This document shows positions 8,869 to 16,245 of a DNA stretch of 41,453 nt, piece by piece; position 1 is the first letter of the stretch; the number at the start of each line of letters is the position of its first letter. A program made the position numbers and the translations under genes. This DNA is from Chloroflexota bacterium (GTDB lineage: Bacteria > Chloroflexota > Dormibacteria > Dormibacterales > Dormibacteraceae): positions 1 to 41,453 of the forward strand of contig VBFH01000041.1 in assembly GCA_005883575.1 (NCBI GenBank). The letters run 5' to 3'. The notes beneath the pieces are model-generated. The model saw only the letters and a list, made by a program, of their open reading frames with translations. It made no database searches and was not told the origin of the DNA.

Positions 8869-9773
8869 CCGGCGTTGGTGTACGCGCCGTCTGCCGTGGA
8901 GCAGAAGAGGACTGGTTGCTTGATCGTGCTCTTGAAGGACTCGGCCTGCAATCGGTCCACCAGGGCCAGGATGCTGCCGCCAAAGCCCGCGCCCATGATG
9001 CGAGCGCCGTAACACCCACCGGCCGCCCAAGCGCGCTCCACCAGCGCGTCGACGTTCGGTGTGGAGACTTCGAAATCGTCGCGCAAGCTCATGTGCGATT
9101 CCTTGAGCAGCTGTCCGATTCGGCTGAAGTCACGAGCCCGCAGCGCGTCGACGAATGCATGCACGCGCGCGATCTCGGAGTCGACGTGTCGCCGGCGCCT
9201 TGGATCTCCCAACTCCGCTTCGCGCCGGCGCTGGTTGTACGGCGTGTCCGCGAGCGAGCGATGCTCGCCGGAGTCGATCACCCCGATCGCGAGCTCATCC
9301 GGAAAAGGGACCACCTGATACTCCAGGGTCGCGCAATCGAGCAGGAGCGCGCTGCCGCGCCTTCCAAGCGCCGACGCGAACTGGTCCATCACTCCGACCT
9401 GCACACCAGTCGCCTTCTGCTCCGCACGCTGACAAGCGAGCGCCGCCTGCTTGCCGTCCATCTCCGGTTTGAGGCCTGCGGCGACGGCGACAAGCAGCGC
9501 CGCCGACGAGCTGATGCCCACGTTGGGCGGCACCTCCGACCTCACGTTGACCGCCTGCGGATCCACGCCGAGCTCCTCCCCGAGGGCGCGCACGTAAGCG
9601 AGGCCACCCCGGACGTCGCTGTCGATCGACCACTCGCCTGCCCCGTGGCCGGAAACCTCGGTGAACCGGTCGACGGCCGCCGGGAGCACAACCCCGCCAA
9701 GGTAGTCGACATGCTCGCCGATCAGGTTCACCCGGCCCGGCGCGCGCCCACGCCATTCAAACCTTGATTTCAC
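8865..9773 (-). CDS. galK: Galactokinase
   Basis: GHMP-family kinase expected to phosphorylate alpha-D-galactose at C1 with ATP, the first committed Leloir step. It has the galactokinase signature GRVNLIGEHVDYLGG (R14, E20, H21, D23), the ATP-binding motif NVGISSSAALL (about 84-94), the catalytic Asp130 in VMDQFAS, and the C-terminal GHMP motif GARIMGAGFGGS. At 302 residues it is clearly shorter than typical galactokinases (about 380), with shortened regions after the first motif and before the last. All core motifs remain, so it is probably functional. The GTG start lies 15 nt inside the end of galT, and its stop overlaps the GH2 start. A related sugar substrate cannot be excluded. Confidence 0.9.
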   Translation of the reverse strand: MKSRFEWRGRAPGRVNLIGEHVDYLGGVVLPAAVDRFTEVSGHGAGEWSIDSDVRGGLAYVRALGEELGVDPQAVNVRSEVPPNVGISSSAALLVAVAAGLKPEMDGKQAALACQRAEQKATGVQVGVMDQFASALGRRGSALLLDCATLEYQVVPFPDELAIGVIDSGEHRSLADTPYNQRRREAELGDPRRRRHVDSEIARVHAFVDALRARDFSRIGQLLKESHMSLRDDFEVSTPNVDALVERAWAAGGCYGARIMGAGFGGSILALVDRLQAESFKSTIKQPVLFCSTADGAYTNAG

Positions 9774-10671
9774 GAAGCTCGGCGGCGGTGTCCTCGGCCC
9801 TCGCGTCGAGGATGTAGGCGCCGGCCCCGAGCTCGGAGCCAGCGAGGTACTTCAGCTTGTCGCGCGTCCGATTGGGGGGATAGAACTCGATGTGGAAGTG
9901 ATGGTGGCCGTCGCCGCGTCCCGGCGGCCGCTGGTGCATCGCCATCACATAAGGAAGAGGCTTGTTGAAGAGGCGATCGTATTTCTGCAGCAGTTCTTTG
10001 AGAGTGCGCGCCAACGATGCGTCGTCTTCGTCGCTCAGGTCGATGAGCCCGCCGCGATGTGTGACCGGCGCGAGGTGGACCTCGTACGGCCAGCGCGCAA
10101 ACTCGGGCACAAACGCGATCCAGCGCTCATCGCCTAGGACCCTGCGTACGCCGTTCTTCTCCGATTCGATGACGTCGCAGTACAGACAGCGCCCCGTCTT
10201 GCGCTTGTGCCTCGCCTCGGCCGCGAGCTCGCGCTGCAGGACAGGCGGCACGAATGGGTAGGCATAGATCTGTCCATGCGGATGGCTGAGGGTGACACCG
10301 ATCTCTTCGCCGCGATTCTCGAAGACGTACACGTATTTGACGTTGGGCAGCCGGCTGAGCTCGTCCGTCCGGTCGCGCCAGACCTCGATCAGGTCGCGGA
10401 TGTGATCGACGGTCTGCTGCCCGAGGGAGGAGTCATGGTCGGGCGTGTAGCAGACGACCTCGGCCCGGCCCTGGTCGCCCGCGTAGGAAGGGAATCGGTT
10501 TTCGAAGACCGCGATGTGGTAGTCGGGCTCGGGGATCTCGGTCTCGGGTTGACCTGGCCGCGTCGGGCACAGGGGGCAGTGCTCCGCGGGCGGATGGTAG
10601 GTGCGGTCCTGGCGCCAAGGTGCGACCGTGACCCACTCCTTGAGCAGCGGATTCCAACGCAGCTCGCTCAA
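9757..10671 (-). CDS. galT: Galactose-1-phosphate uridylyltransferase
   Basis: HIT-superfamily nucleotidyltransferase of the Leloir pathway, exchanging UMP between UDP-glucose and galactose-1-phosphate. The active-site HPHGQ is at residues 129-133, with His131 as the expected uridylylated nucleophile. A zinc-type CPLC pair sits at C32 and C35, and the second half keeps a YCDVIESE segment and the [10 protein letters not shown] pattern near the C terminus. Length (304) is close to bacterial class I enzymes. It leads a galT-galK-GH2 operon. UDP-galactose 4-epimerase and mutarotase are not in the window, so the pathway needs genes from elsewhere. Confidence 0.93.
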   Translation of the reverse strand: MSELRWNPLLKEWVTVAPWRQDRTYHPPAEHCPLCPTRPGQPETEIPEPDYHIAVFENRFPSYAGDQGRAEVVCYTPDHDSSLGQQTVDHIRDLIEVWRDRTDELSRLPNVKYVYVFENRGEEIGVTLSHPHGQIYAYPFVPPVLQRELAAEARHKRKTGRCLYCDVIESEKNGVRRVLGDERWIAFVPEFARWPYEVHLAPVTHRGGLIDLSDEDDASLARTLKELLQKYDRLFNKPLPYVMAMHQRPPGRGDGHHHFHIEFYPPNRTRDKLKYLAGSELGAGAYILDARAEDTAAELREIKV

Positions 10672-10702
10672 ATTTTCTTTTCGTAATAGATGAGGTAGCG
10701 CC

Positions 10703-10790
10703 CGTCCGGCTTCCGGACGACTCTTTTCCCCACTCTGGGGGGAGCTCCCTTCCCCGCTCGGCGGGGAAGCCAGTCCCGTCGCGAAGCGAC
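10703..10790. repeat. Cluster of three small palindromes in a 147-nt gap
   Basis: The gap between the galT start and the next gene holds three perfect stem-loops in a row: 10703-10719 (7-bp stem CGTCCGG/CCGGACG), 10749-10769 (9-bp stem, core TTCCCCGC/GCGGGGAA, loop TCG) and 10778-10790 (5-bp stem GTCGC/GCGAC). None is followed by a T-run. The arrangement resembles REP/BIME-type intergenic palindromes. The third hairpin with its CCCG lead and ACCG trail resembles the leuC-leuD insert at 22.75 kb. No gene is seen in the gap. Confidence 0.5.
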
Positions 10791-10818
10791 CGGACCGGAC
10801 GGAGGAATCCCCGAAGCC

Positions 10819-11265
10819 TTAATCGGCGAGAGCACGATGCACCGCCTCCGCCGGCGTCTTCACCACGTCGAGCCCCTCGACGTCCCACGTGTCGAGCCCG
10901 AATACCGAGCGGCCCAAACGCCGCGCGAGCGCGATCTCGCTGAGCGTGCCCCATCCGGGGCCGATCGCGATCACGCTGTCCGCCGCGGTGACGATCACGG
11001 CATTGCGCGCCTGACCCAGCCCTGTCGCAATCGCGATCGTGAGATGGGCGTTCACTCCACCGCGATCGGAGTCCGGCAGGATGCCGACCACGGTGCCACC
11101 CGCGCCGGCCGCGCCTTCGCTCGCGGCGCCCATCACGCCGCCGAACCCTCCGTTGATGACGACCGCGCCGTTCTGAGCAAGCAGCTTGCCGACCTCGCGC
11201 GCGGCGTCGAGCTGTGATGGCGTTGCCTCGGAGGCTCCGCACACGGCCACGTAACGGCGATGCAT
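10819..11265 (-). CDS. TIGR00725-family LOG-like (Rossmann-fold) protein
   Basis: A 148-residue cytoplasmic protein of the SLOG superfamily, related to the lysine decarboxylase-like/LOG proteins. The N terminus shows AVCGASEATPSQLDAAREVG, then the nucleotide-binding stretch VVINGGFGGVMGAASEGA around residues 36-53. The LOG-type PGWGTLSEIALARR motif is near residue 115, where canonical LOG enzymes have PGGxGTxxE. Length fits TIGR00725 rather than full cytokinin-activating LOG enzymes. Its substrate is unknown; family members probably bind or hydrolyse a nucleotide. It stands alone on the minus strand, divergent from the structured RNA locus next to it. Confidence 0.8.
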   Translation of the reverse strand: MHRRYVAVCGASEATPSQLDAAREVGKLLAQNGAVVINGGFGGVMGAASEGAAGAGGTVVGILPDSDRGGVNAHLTIAIATGLGQARNAVIVTAADSVIAIGPGWGTLSEIALARRLGRSVFGLDTWDVEGLDVVKTPAEAVHRALAD

Positions 11266-11309
11266 CGAGCGAGAAGTTTATTCGGTACTATTTGCGACGA
11301 AGTTCAACG

Positions 11310-11505
11310 CCCGTGGGGCAAGGAGGTGAGGCGAAGCTTGGATAAACCGAGTCGTGGTGCCAGCCGCCTCGTTTGCCAGCTAGGAGTTCGGGAGGACGAA
11401 ACCCTCTAGGGCTTCTGATCCGCTACTCGACTTCTGGAGTCGGAGGCGGTAGCACTGCGAACGTAGACACTTGAGGGTCGGGGCAGTCCCGACCCTCAGC
11501 TTTTT
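11310..11505 (+). ncRNA. Structured RNA leader ending in an intrinsic terminator
   Basis: A 263-nt gene-free stretch with strong RNA-like pairing on the plus strand. Helix GGCAA/TTGCC (11317-11321 with 11373-11377) encloses GAGGCG/CGCCTC (11328-11333 with 11365-11370), which encloses CTTGG/CCGAG (11337-11341 with 11347-11351). A second domain pairs GCTAC/GTAGC (11422-11426 with 11449-11453) around CGACT/AGTCG (11428-11432 with 11438-11442). A perfect terminator follows at once. It could be a free-standing small RNA or a riboswitch-like attenuator for the thioesterase gene, whose ATG is only 23 nt after the T-run and lacks a clear ribosome site. I do not recognise the class. The 5' end is a guess. 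Confidence 0.55.
11472..11505 (+). terminator. Rho-independent terminator
   Basis: An 11-bp perfect stem (11472-11482 with 11488-11498, TGAGGGTCGGG against CCCGACCCTCA) with a 5-nt loop GCAGT, followed by GC and five T. It is the strongest intrinsic terminator in the window. It closes the structured RNA segment and sits directly before the thioesterase gene. Confidence 0.88.
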
Positions 11506-11528
11506 CTCCCCACTACGATTTCACTCTC

Positions 11529-12014
11529 ATGGCCAAGGATTTCTCCGCGCGGTTGAACGAGATGCCCGAGGGCTGGCTTCAGGCGATGGGCGTGACCATC
11601 ACGCTCGCGACCAAAGACGAGGTGCGCGCCGAGCTGATCACGGGCGCCGAGCACATGCAGGGATACGGAATCGTGCACGGCGGCGTGCATTGCGGTCTGA
11701 TCGAATCGCTCGCATCGATCGGCGCCGCGCTCTTCGCGCTGCCGCGTGGGCAGCACGTGGTCGGTCTCGAGAACAACACCAGCTTCATCCGCGCGGTGCG
11801 TGCGGGCGTCAAGCTGCGCGCCGTCGCGACACCAATCAGCCGCGGCCGGCGCACTCAGGTATGGGAGGCCCGGGTCATCGATGAAGACGACCGGGTCGTG
11901 GCCACAGGCCGCGTGCGGCTTCTCTGCCTCGAGGCCGAACAGGCGCTCGCGGGCGAACAGGTCAAGGGGGTCCTGCACCCGGAGCAGACGCCTGGCTCCC
12001 AGTCACATAGCTGA
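11529..12014 (+). CDS. PaaI-type hotdog-fold thioesterase
   Basis: Acyl-CoA thioesterase homologue of 161 residues. The 4HBT/PaaI motif is at about residues 49-59 (GIVHGGVHCGLIES), where PaaI enzymes have HGG followed by a helix with an acidic residue. The later strand segment HVVGLENNTSFIRAV is also typical. It should hydrolyse an acyl-CoA to free acid and CoA; aromatic acyl-CoAs are common PaaI substrates. Two acyl-CoA ligases are elsewhere in the window but not adjacent. No convincing Shine-Dalgarno precedes the ATG, and a terminator ends 23 nt upstream, so expression may depend on terminator read-through or on a leaderless promoter. The last 53 nt overlap the convergent neighbour tail-to-tail. 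Confidence 0.85.
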   Translation: MAKDFSARLNEMPEGWLQAMGVTITLATKDEVRAELITGAEHMQGYGIVHGGVHCGLIESLASIGAALFALPRGQHVVGLENNTSFIRAVRAGVKLRAVATPISRGRRTQVWEARVIDEDDRVVATGRVRLLCLEAEQALAGEQVKGVLHPEQTPGSQSHS

Positions 12015-13551
12015 GGATGATCTCGTCGATCAGTCGCTCCACCGGCGCGAGGTCGTCGGTGAACACCTGGTCGTGATAGGGCGAGACACGTAGGCGCCCG
12101 TCGCTGAGCACGCTCTGCGCGACCGTTTGTGCCAGGGGTTCGCTCACCAGGCCGAGGTTGTGCTCCACGTCGACAACGGTCACCGGCTCGGTCGTTCCGT
12201 AAACGAGCGTGTTGTTGAAAGCGGGCACGTCGACCAGGAAAACACTCGGGTAGACGGCGGACATGGTGCTGGCGATGGCGTCGACGAGGCGGTAGTCGGT
12301 CGCGGTCCGGCCGGCGTTCACGACCGCGACTCCGCCCGGGCGCAGGTGGTCGCGCACCTCGCTGAAGAACTCACGCGTCGTGAGGTGAAACGGAATGTAC
12401 GGCTGGCGGTACGCGTCCATCACGATCACGTCGTACTTCGCGTCCGTTGTGTCGATCCAGTAACGCGCGTCGGCCACGACCGGATGCACGTTCGGCTCGT
12501 TGAGGTGAAAGTAGCGATGCGCTACGTCGAGGATGTCGGGATCGATCTCGACGCCTGTGATCTCCACGTCCCGGCCGAAAGCCGCGGTGTACTGCCGCGC
12601 GGCGGTGCCACCGGCCAGCCCGAGGATCGCAACATCCTTCGGCCGCAGCTCTGAGCCCTGCGCGGGTCGGAATGAGTTCGCGACGACCATGTAATCCCAC
12701 GGGCCGCCCGTGAGCAGGCTGCTGGTGTCATAGATGGAGTGGATCGCCTCACCCTCATTGAGGATCAGCTCGGTCCTGGTCCCTTCTTGCACGACCTGGA
12801 TGTAGCCGTAGGCCGATTCCTTTTCGTAGACGAGCTGGCCGACCTGTGGCGGCTTGATCCCCGAGGGCAGAAAGATCCACGCGAGGATGACCGCCGCGGC
12901 AAAGGCAGCGTAAAAGCGGCGCCGCGGCCAGGGCCATAACCCCATCACCGAGACGCCCACAAGAACCAGTCCAAACCCTTCCAGCGTCGGCCGCGTGCCG
13001 TAGCTCGGAATGAACCAGAACACGGGCAGAAACGTGCCGAGAATGCTGCCGGCGGTCGAGAGCGCGTAGACCCGGCCGGCGGTGTTGCCTCCGGTCTCGA
13101 CGTCTTTCAGCAGCAGCCGGATGGCGAAAGGGCTCACGCAGCCAAGGAGGATCACCGGCGCCGCGAAGAGGATCACCACGGCGAAGAGCGTTCCGGCGAC
13201 AAGGCCCGCGCTCAGCTCCTTGAAACCCTGCTGCGACACGAGCAGGATCGGATAACTGACGAGAGGGATGACGCCGATCCACAAGCCCGCCCAGGCGGTG
13301 ATCTGAAACAGCACCTCTTCACGTGGGTGCCGGTCGGCGAGGCGGCCTCCGATCACGTAGCCGGCAGAGAGATAGATGAGGATCAGGCCGATCAGCACGC
13401 CCCAGACGTAAAGGCTGGTGCCGAAGTAGGGAGCGAGCAGACGCGACGCGCCGAACTCGACTCCGAGCGACGCCATGCCGGAGATGAAGACCAGCGGCAG
13501 GAGCAGGCGCCTGCTCGAAAGATTGGTCAGGTCGGTTGCTCTGCCGCCCAC
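11962..13551 (-). CDS. Membrane-fused spermidine-synthase-like protein
   Basis: A 529-residue protein with an integral membrane N-terminal half (several helices across about residues 15-240) and a Rossmann methyltransferase-like C-terminal half (about 245-500) of the SpeE superfamily. In place of the canonical GGGDG loop it has LGLAGGTAARQY. The acidic VEIDP strand end is kept, and the aminopropyl-acceptor region reads MDAYRQPYIPFH rather than a D-S-S/T-D-P motif. It is therefore unlikely to be a simple spermidine synthase; the substrate is unknown and could be membrane-associated. The GTG start lies 25 nt inside the end of the J-protein gene, so translation may be coupled. The 3' end overlaps the convergent thioesterase gene. 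Confidence 0.82.
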   Translation of the reverse strand: MGGRATDLTNLSSRRLLLPLVFISGMASLGVEFGASRLLAPYFGTSLYVWGVLIGLILIYLSAGYVIGGRLADRHPREEVLFQITAWAGLWIGVIPLVSYPILLVSQQGFKELSAGLVAGTLFAVVILFAAPVILLGCVSPFAIRLLLKDVETGGNTAGRVYALSTAGSILGTFLPVFWFIPSYGTRPTLEGFGLVLVGVSVMGLWPWPRRRFYAAFAAAVILAWIFLPSGIKPPQVGQLVYEKESAYGYIQVVQEGTRTELILNEGEAIHSIYDTSSLLTGGPWDYMVVANSFRPAQGSELRPKDVAILGLAGGTAARQYTAAFGRDVEITGVEIDPDILDVAHRYFHLNEPNVHPVVADARYWIDTTDAKYDVIVMDAYRQPYIPFHLTTREFFSEVRDHLRPGGVAVVNAGRTATDYRLVDAIASTMSAVYPSVFLVDVPAFNNTLVYGTTEPVTVVDVEHNLGLVSEPLAQTVAQSVLSDGRLRVSPYHDQVFTDDLAPVERLIDEIILSYVTGSQASAPGAGPP

Positions 13552-14408
13552 TTGCGGGTCCTTTCGTCCATGGGAACGGGCAGCTGGACCCGCACCTCCG
13601 CGTACATATCGCCGACTGGACCGCCCTTGGGGTCGGGCAGCCCAAGTCCGCGCAAGCGGATCTTGGTCCCATTCTGAGTCTCGGCCGGGACGTTGAACTT
13701 CACCTGGCCGCCCTTCAGTGTCGGCGCCGAGACCTCACCGCCGCGGAGAGCGACGTGAAGCGGCACCGGAACCGCCACGCGCACGTCCTGGCCCTCGCGG
13801 GTGAAGACCGCGTCCGGTGCGATCTGGACCGTGGCTCGAAGGCCCGGCACCCGCAGCACGGTTCCCTCCTTCACGCCCGCGGGCACCTTGACCTCGACTC
13901 GCCGCCCGCCTGGCAATTCGACGGTGCGGCTGGTGCCTCGATAAACCTCGGCGAGGCTGACGGTGATCGGCGCCTCGACGTCCACCGGCTGCTGGCGGGT
14001 GCGACCGCGCGCGTTGCCGAAGATGGAGCCGAAGATATCGCCGAAACCGCCTGTCTCGCCGAAGAGATCCTCCATGTCCTCGGGCGTGACGGTGCGGTAC
14101 TCGACCCTAGGGCCAGTGTCGGTGCGGAAGCCTCCACCACGACGCTGGCCCTGCCCGGGCTGAACACCTGCGGCCTGCGCCGCGGCCCAGTCGGCGCCGA
14201 ACTCGTCATACAGCTTTCGCTTCTTGGAGTCGGAGAGGATCTCGTGGGCCTCTGAGATCTCTTTGAATCGGGACTCGGCCTGCTTGTCCCCCGCGTTCAG
14301 GTCGGGGTGATGCTTGCGCGCGAGCTTGCGGAAGGCAGCCGAGATCTCCTTCTGCGTGGCCGTCCTCGGCACGCCGAGCACGTCGTAGTAGTCCTTGGTC
14401 TTAGCCAT
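13527..14408 (-). CDS. CbpA-type J-domain co-chaperone
   Basis: DnaJ-like Hsp40 of 293 residues. The J-domain (about 5-70) has DYYDVLGVPRTAT and the HPD tripeptide at 34-36, needed to stimulate DnaK ATPase. A Gly/Arg-rich spacer (about 75-110) leads to two C-terminal substrate-binding beta domains. There is no CxxCxGxG zinc-finger module, so it belongs to the CbpA/class B type rather than DnaJ proper. DnaK and GrpE are not nearby. The ATG overlaps the end of the GNAT-like gene by 8 nt. The stop lies inside the start of the membrane SpeE-like gene, giving a compact minus-strand operon with the metallophosphoesterase. Confidence 0.92.
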   Translation of the reverse strand: MAKTKDYYDVLGVPRTATQKEISAAFRKLARKHHPDLNAGDKQAESRFKEISEAHEILSDSKKRKLYDEFGADWAAAQAAGVQPGQGQRRGGGFRTDTGPRVEYRTVTPEDMEDLFGETGGFGDIFGSIFGNARGRTRQQPVDVEAPITVSLAEVYRGTSRTVELPGGRRVEVKVPAGVKEGTVLRVPGLRATVQIAPDAVFTREGQDVRVAVPVPLHVALRGGEVSAPTLKGGQVKFNVPAETQNGTKIRLRGLGLPDPKGGPVGDMYAEVRVQLPVPMDERTRKWAAEQPT

Positions 14409-14754
14409 TCACAATGTTTGTTACCCGCTTGTGGTGCTCGACGAATCCGGGGCGCCAGACATAACCCAGGGCCTCGTTGACGTGGAGCATCGGCGCGTTC
14501 TCGGCGTTGTCGTCCTCGACCTCGCAGTGGCGGTCTGGCAGCTTCGCCCACGGTCCGTGGACCCATCCCAGGAATGGGATCGAGCGACCGTCGCGGTTTG
14601 CCAGAAAGCGCCTGTATTCGTAGCCGCGGCGCGGGGGCTCCCACCGATCACGGAGCACCACCGGGTCTTGCGGCATCGCGGGATACGAGGCGGCCATCCC
14701 GTCCGCCGTCAGCTCCGCCTCGTCCAGCACCGCCCGCCGGTAGGTGACGTCCAC
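14401..14754 (-). pseudogene. GNAT acetyltransferase remnant lacking the CoA-binding core
   Basis: A 117-codon frame from a GTG 11 nt after the metallophosphoesterase stop. The N-terminal part (YEYRRFLANRDGRSIPFLGW) looks like the substrate side of a GNAT domain. The end (DDNAENAPMLHVNEALGY) is the conserved last strand and helix of GNAT enzymes. The segment between, which should hold the acetyl-CoA pyrophosphate loop (R/Q-x-x-G-x-G/A), is missing: FLGW is followed within about 20 residues by the DNAENAPM motif. It probably arose by an in-frame internal deletion, because the reading frame and its overlap with the J-protein start are intact. It may be an inactive remnant or a repurposed small protein. 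A start further upstream would overlap the preceding gene and is less likely. Confidence 0.6.
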
Positions 14755-14765
14755 GACACGAGACT

Positions 14766-15389
14766 TTAAAGACCGACGATTCGCGGCATGATCCCGTCCC
14801 GGTCGATCTCGAGGACGCCGATAGAAGGGGGCTCGTAGCGGAGGAGGTGCCGCGCGAACTGCAGCCAGCACCACTCGAACCAGCCCGGTCCCTGCGTAAG
14901 ACGGCGTCTCGCAGTGGCCGGGGTCCACTGGTGCACGCCACCGGGATTGAACAGCAGCACGCCGTCAAGGCTGCACATGTGCGCGCTGTGCGTGTGCCCG
15001 TAGACGATCACGTCCGCGTCCGGAAATTTGCGCCGCAGGTGGCGGGGAAGGCCCCGGTGGGGATGGAAGAATCCCAGGCTCAAGGTCCACAGCAGGGTGT
15101 TCGGCTCCTCCAGCCAGCGCGATCTGTGGCCGTGCACGACCACGATTCGCCTTCCCTCCACGGTCAGCTCGCGCGCCGGCGGCAGGTCGCCTAGAGCTGC
15201 GTCGTGGTCGCCCCGCACGGCCTCGACGGGCGCAATGCGGGAAAGCTCCTCCAGCGTCGAGCGTTCACTGATGTCGCCCGCATGAAGGATCAAGTTCACG
15301 CCCTCGAAGACGGTGAAGACCCGAACGGGAAGCTCGTCGATGAACTCCGGGCAGTGCGTGTCGGCGATGACACCGATTCTGGTGGTCAA
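14766..15389 (-). CDS. Calcineurin-like metallophosphoesterase (YfcE/MJ0936 type)
   Basis: Dinuclear-metal phosphodiesterase of 207 residues, the usual size of single-domain YfcE-like enzymes. The motif ladder is complete: IADTHCPEF (D10, H12), LHAGDIS (D39), VRGDHDAA (GDHD at 60-63, in place of GNHD), VVVHGHRS and VIVYGHTHSAH, followed by FNPGG. The Asn-to-Asp change in motif III is the only oddity. The substrate is unknown; relatives hydrolyse artificial diesters or 2',3'-cyclic nucleotides. Translation appears to start at TTG, since no ATG or GTG precedes the RIGVIADTH strand. It leads the operon that continues with the GNAT remnant and the J-protein. Confidence 0.88.
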   Translation of the reverse strand: MTTRIGVIADTHCPEFIDELPVRVFTVFEGVNLILHAGDISERSTLEELSRIAPVEAVRGDHDAALGDLPPARELTVEGRRIVVVHGHRSRWLEEPNTLLWTLSLGFFHPHRGLPRHLRRKFPDADVIVYGHTHSAHMCSLDGVLLFNPGGVHQWTPATARRRLTQGPGWFEWCWLQFARHLLRYEPPSIGVLEIDRDGIMPRIVGL

Positions 15390-15443
15390 GGATTCCGACC
15401 TAGCTTATCCCCGAGCGACAAACTACCATTTTTGGCCTTGACC

Positions 15444-15473
15444 TTGACAGATTGGTAAGTCGTGCCTTCTAAT
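15444..15473 (+). promoter_or_regulatory. Sigma-70-type promoter for a leaderless operon
   Basis: TTGACA at 15444-15449 (perfect -35) is followed after 18 nt by TCTAAT at 15468-15473 (five of six matches to TATAAT). The expected start of transcription, about 7 nt later, coincides with the ATG at 15481, which has no usefully spaced Shine-Dalgarno. The mRNA is therefore probably leaderless. It drives the DUF4097-DUF2089-MFS operon. Confidence 0.7.
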
Positions 15474-15480
15474 TAGGGGC

Positions 15481-16245
15481 ATGCAAGACCTACAGCGTGA
15501 AATCTTGAACCAGGTGGTGGCGGGAACCATCTCGGCCGAGGAAGGGGCGGCGCGCCTGGAGGCCCTGGATTCGGCCGCGCCGACAACGCCCGCGCCTGCG
15601 GCCGCTGCGGCATCTCCGTCAGACGTCGTCAAGCAGGTCAAGGTCATGTCTCGCTTCGGCAACACCGAGATCATCGGCGACCCGACCGTGGCCACCGCGG
15701 TCGCGGACGGTCCCCACCGCGCCCACCAGGACGGAGACACGATGGTCTTCGAACAGACCCCGGTCAGCGAGGACCCGAGCTTCGAGTTCGTGCGGCCCCA
15801 GGGACGCGTGGTCATCAACGGCTTCGGCTTCGGCCGCAAGCTGACGGTTCGCGTGAACCCCTCCCTGCCGCTGAATGCGAGCGTCCAGGCGGGAAACCTG
15901 CGCATCGAAGGCGTTCACAGCCGCCTAGCCGCGGACGTGCAGGCGGGCAACTGCAAGGTCCATGACTTTCGGGCTCCGATCAACCTGTCCGTCGCGGCGG
16001 GCAACGTTGAAGCACAGGGAAGTCTCGACTCCGGCACCAGCTCGATCCGCTGCGAGATGGGCCAGGTCAAGGTGGGCCTGGCCAGGGAATCGAGCGTGCG
16101 AATCAGCGCCCGCACGACGATGGGCAAGGTTGCCATCGAGGGCGACGGCATCAGAAAAGGGAGCAACGAGGTGACCGTCGGCACGGGCGCCGGCACCCTC
16201 GAGCTCGAGTGCACGATGGGCAACGTCAAGGTGAGCGTCGGCTGA
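15481..16245 (+). CDS. DUF4097-like beta-repeat protein with SHOCT-like N terminus
   Basis: A 254-residue protein. The first 30 residues form a SHOCT-like short helical pair (REILNQVVAGTISAEEGAARLEALD), then an Ala/Pro linker. From about residue 50 onward there are repeated short beta strands typical of DUF4097/adhesin-like beta-helices (recurring 'VQAGNLRIEG', 'VQAGNCKVHD', 'VAAGNVEAQG' and 'MGNVKV' units, roughly 20 residues apart). There is no signal peptide. The function of such proteins is unknown; they often sit beside DUF2089 or PspC-type regulators and may sense the cell envelope. It is first in the operon, immediately after a strong promoter, and its stop overlaps the next ATG by one base. 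Confidence 0.8.
   Translation: MQDLQREILNQVVAGTISAEEGAARLEALDSAAPTTPAPAAAAASPSDVVKQVKVMSRFGNTEIIGDPTVATAVADGPHRAHQDGDTMVFEQTPVSEDPSFEFVRPQGRVVINGFGFGRKLTVRVNPSLPLNASVQAGNLRIEGVHSRLAADVQAGNCKVHDFRAPINLSVAAGNVEAQGSLDSGTSSIRCEMGQVKVGLARESSVRISARTTMGKVAIEGDGIRKGSNEVTVGTGAGTLELECTMGNVKVSVG

Noticed and set aside
11310-11470. tRNA, tmRNA, RNase P or SRP RNA in the 11.3-11.5 kb gap
   Set aside because: No cloverleaf, no CCA end, and none of the consensus elements of those RNAs are seen.
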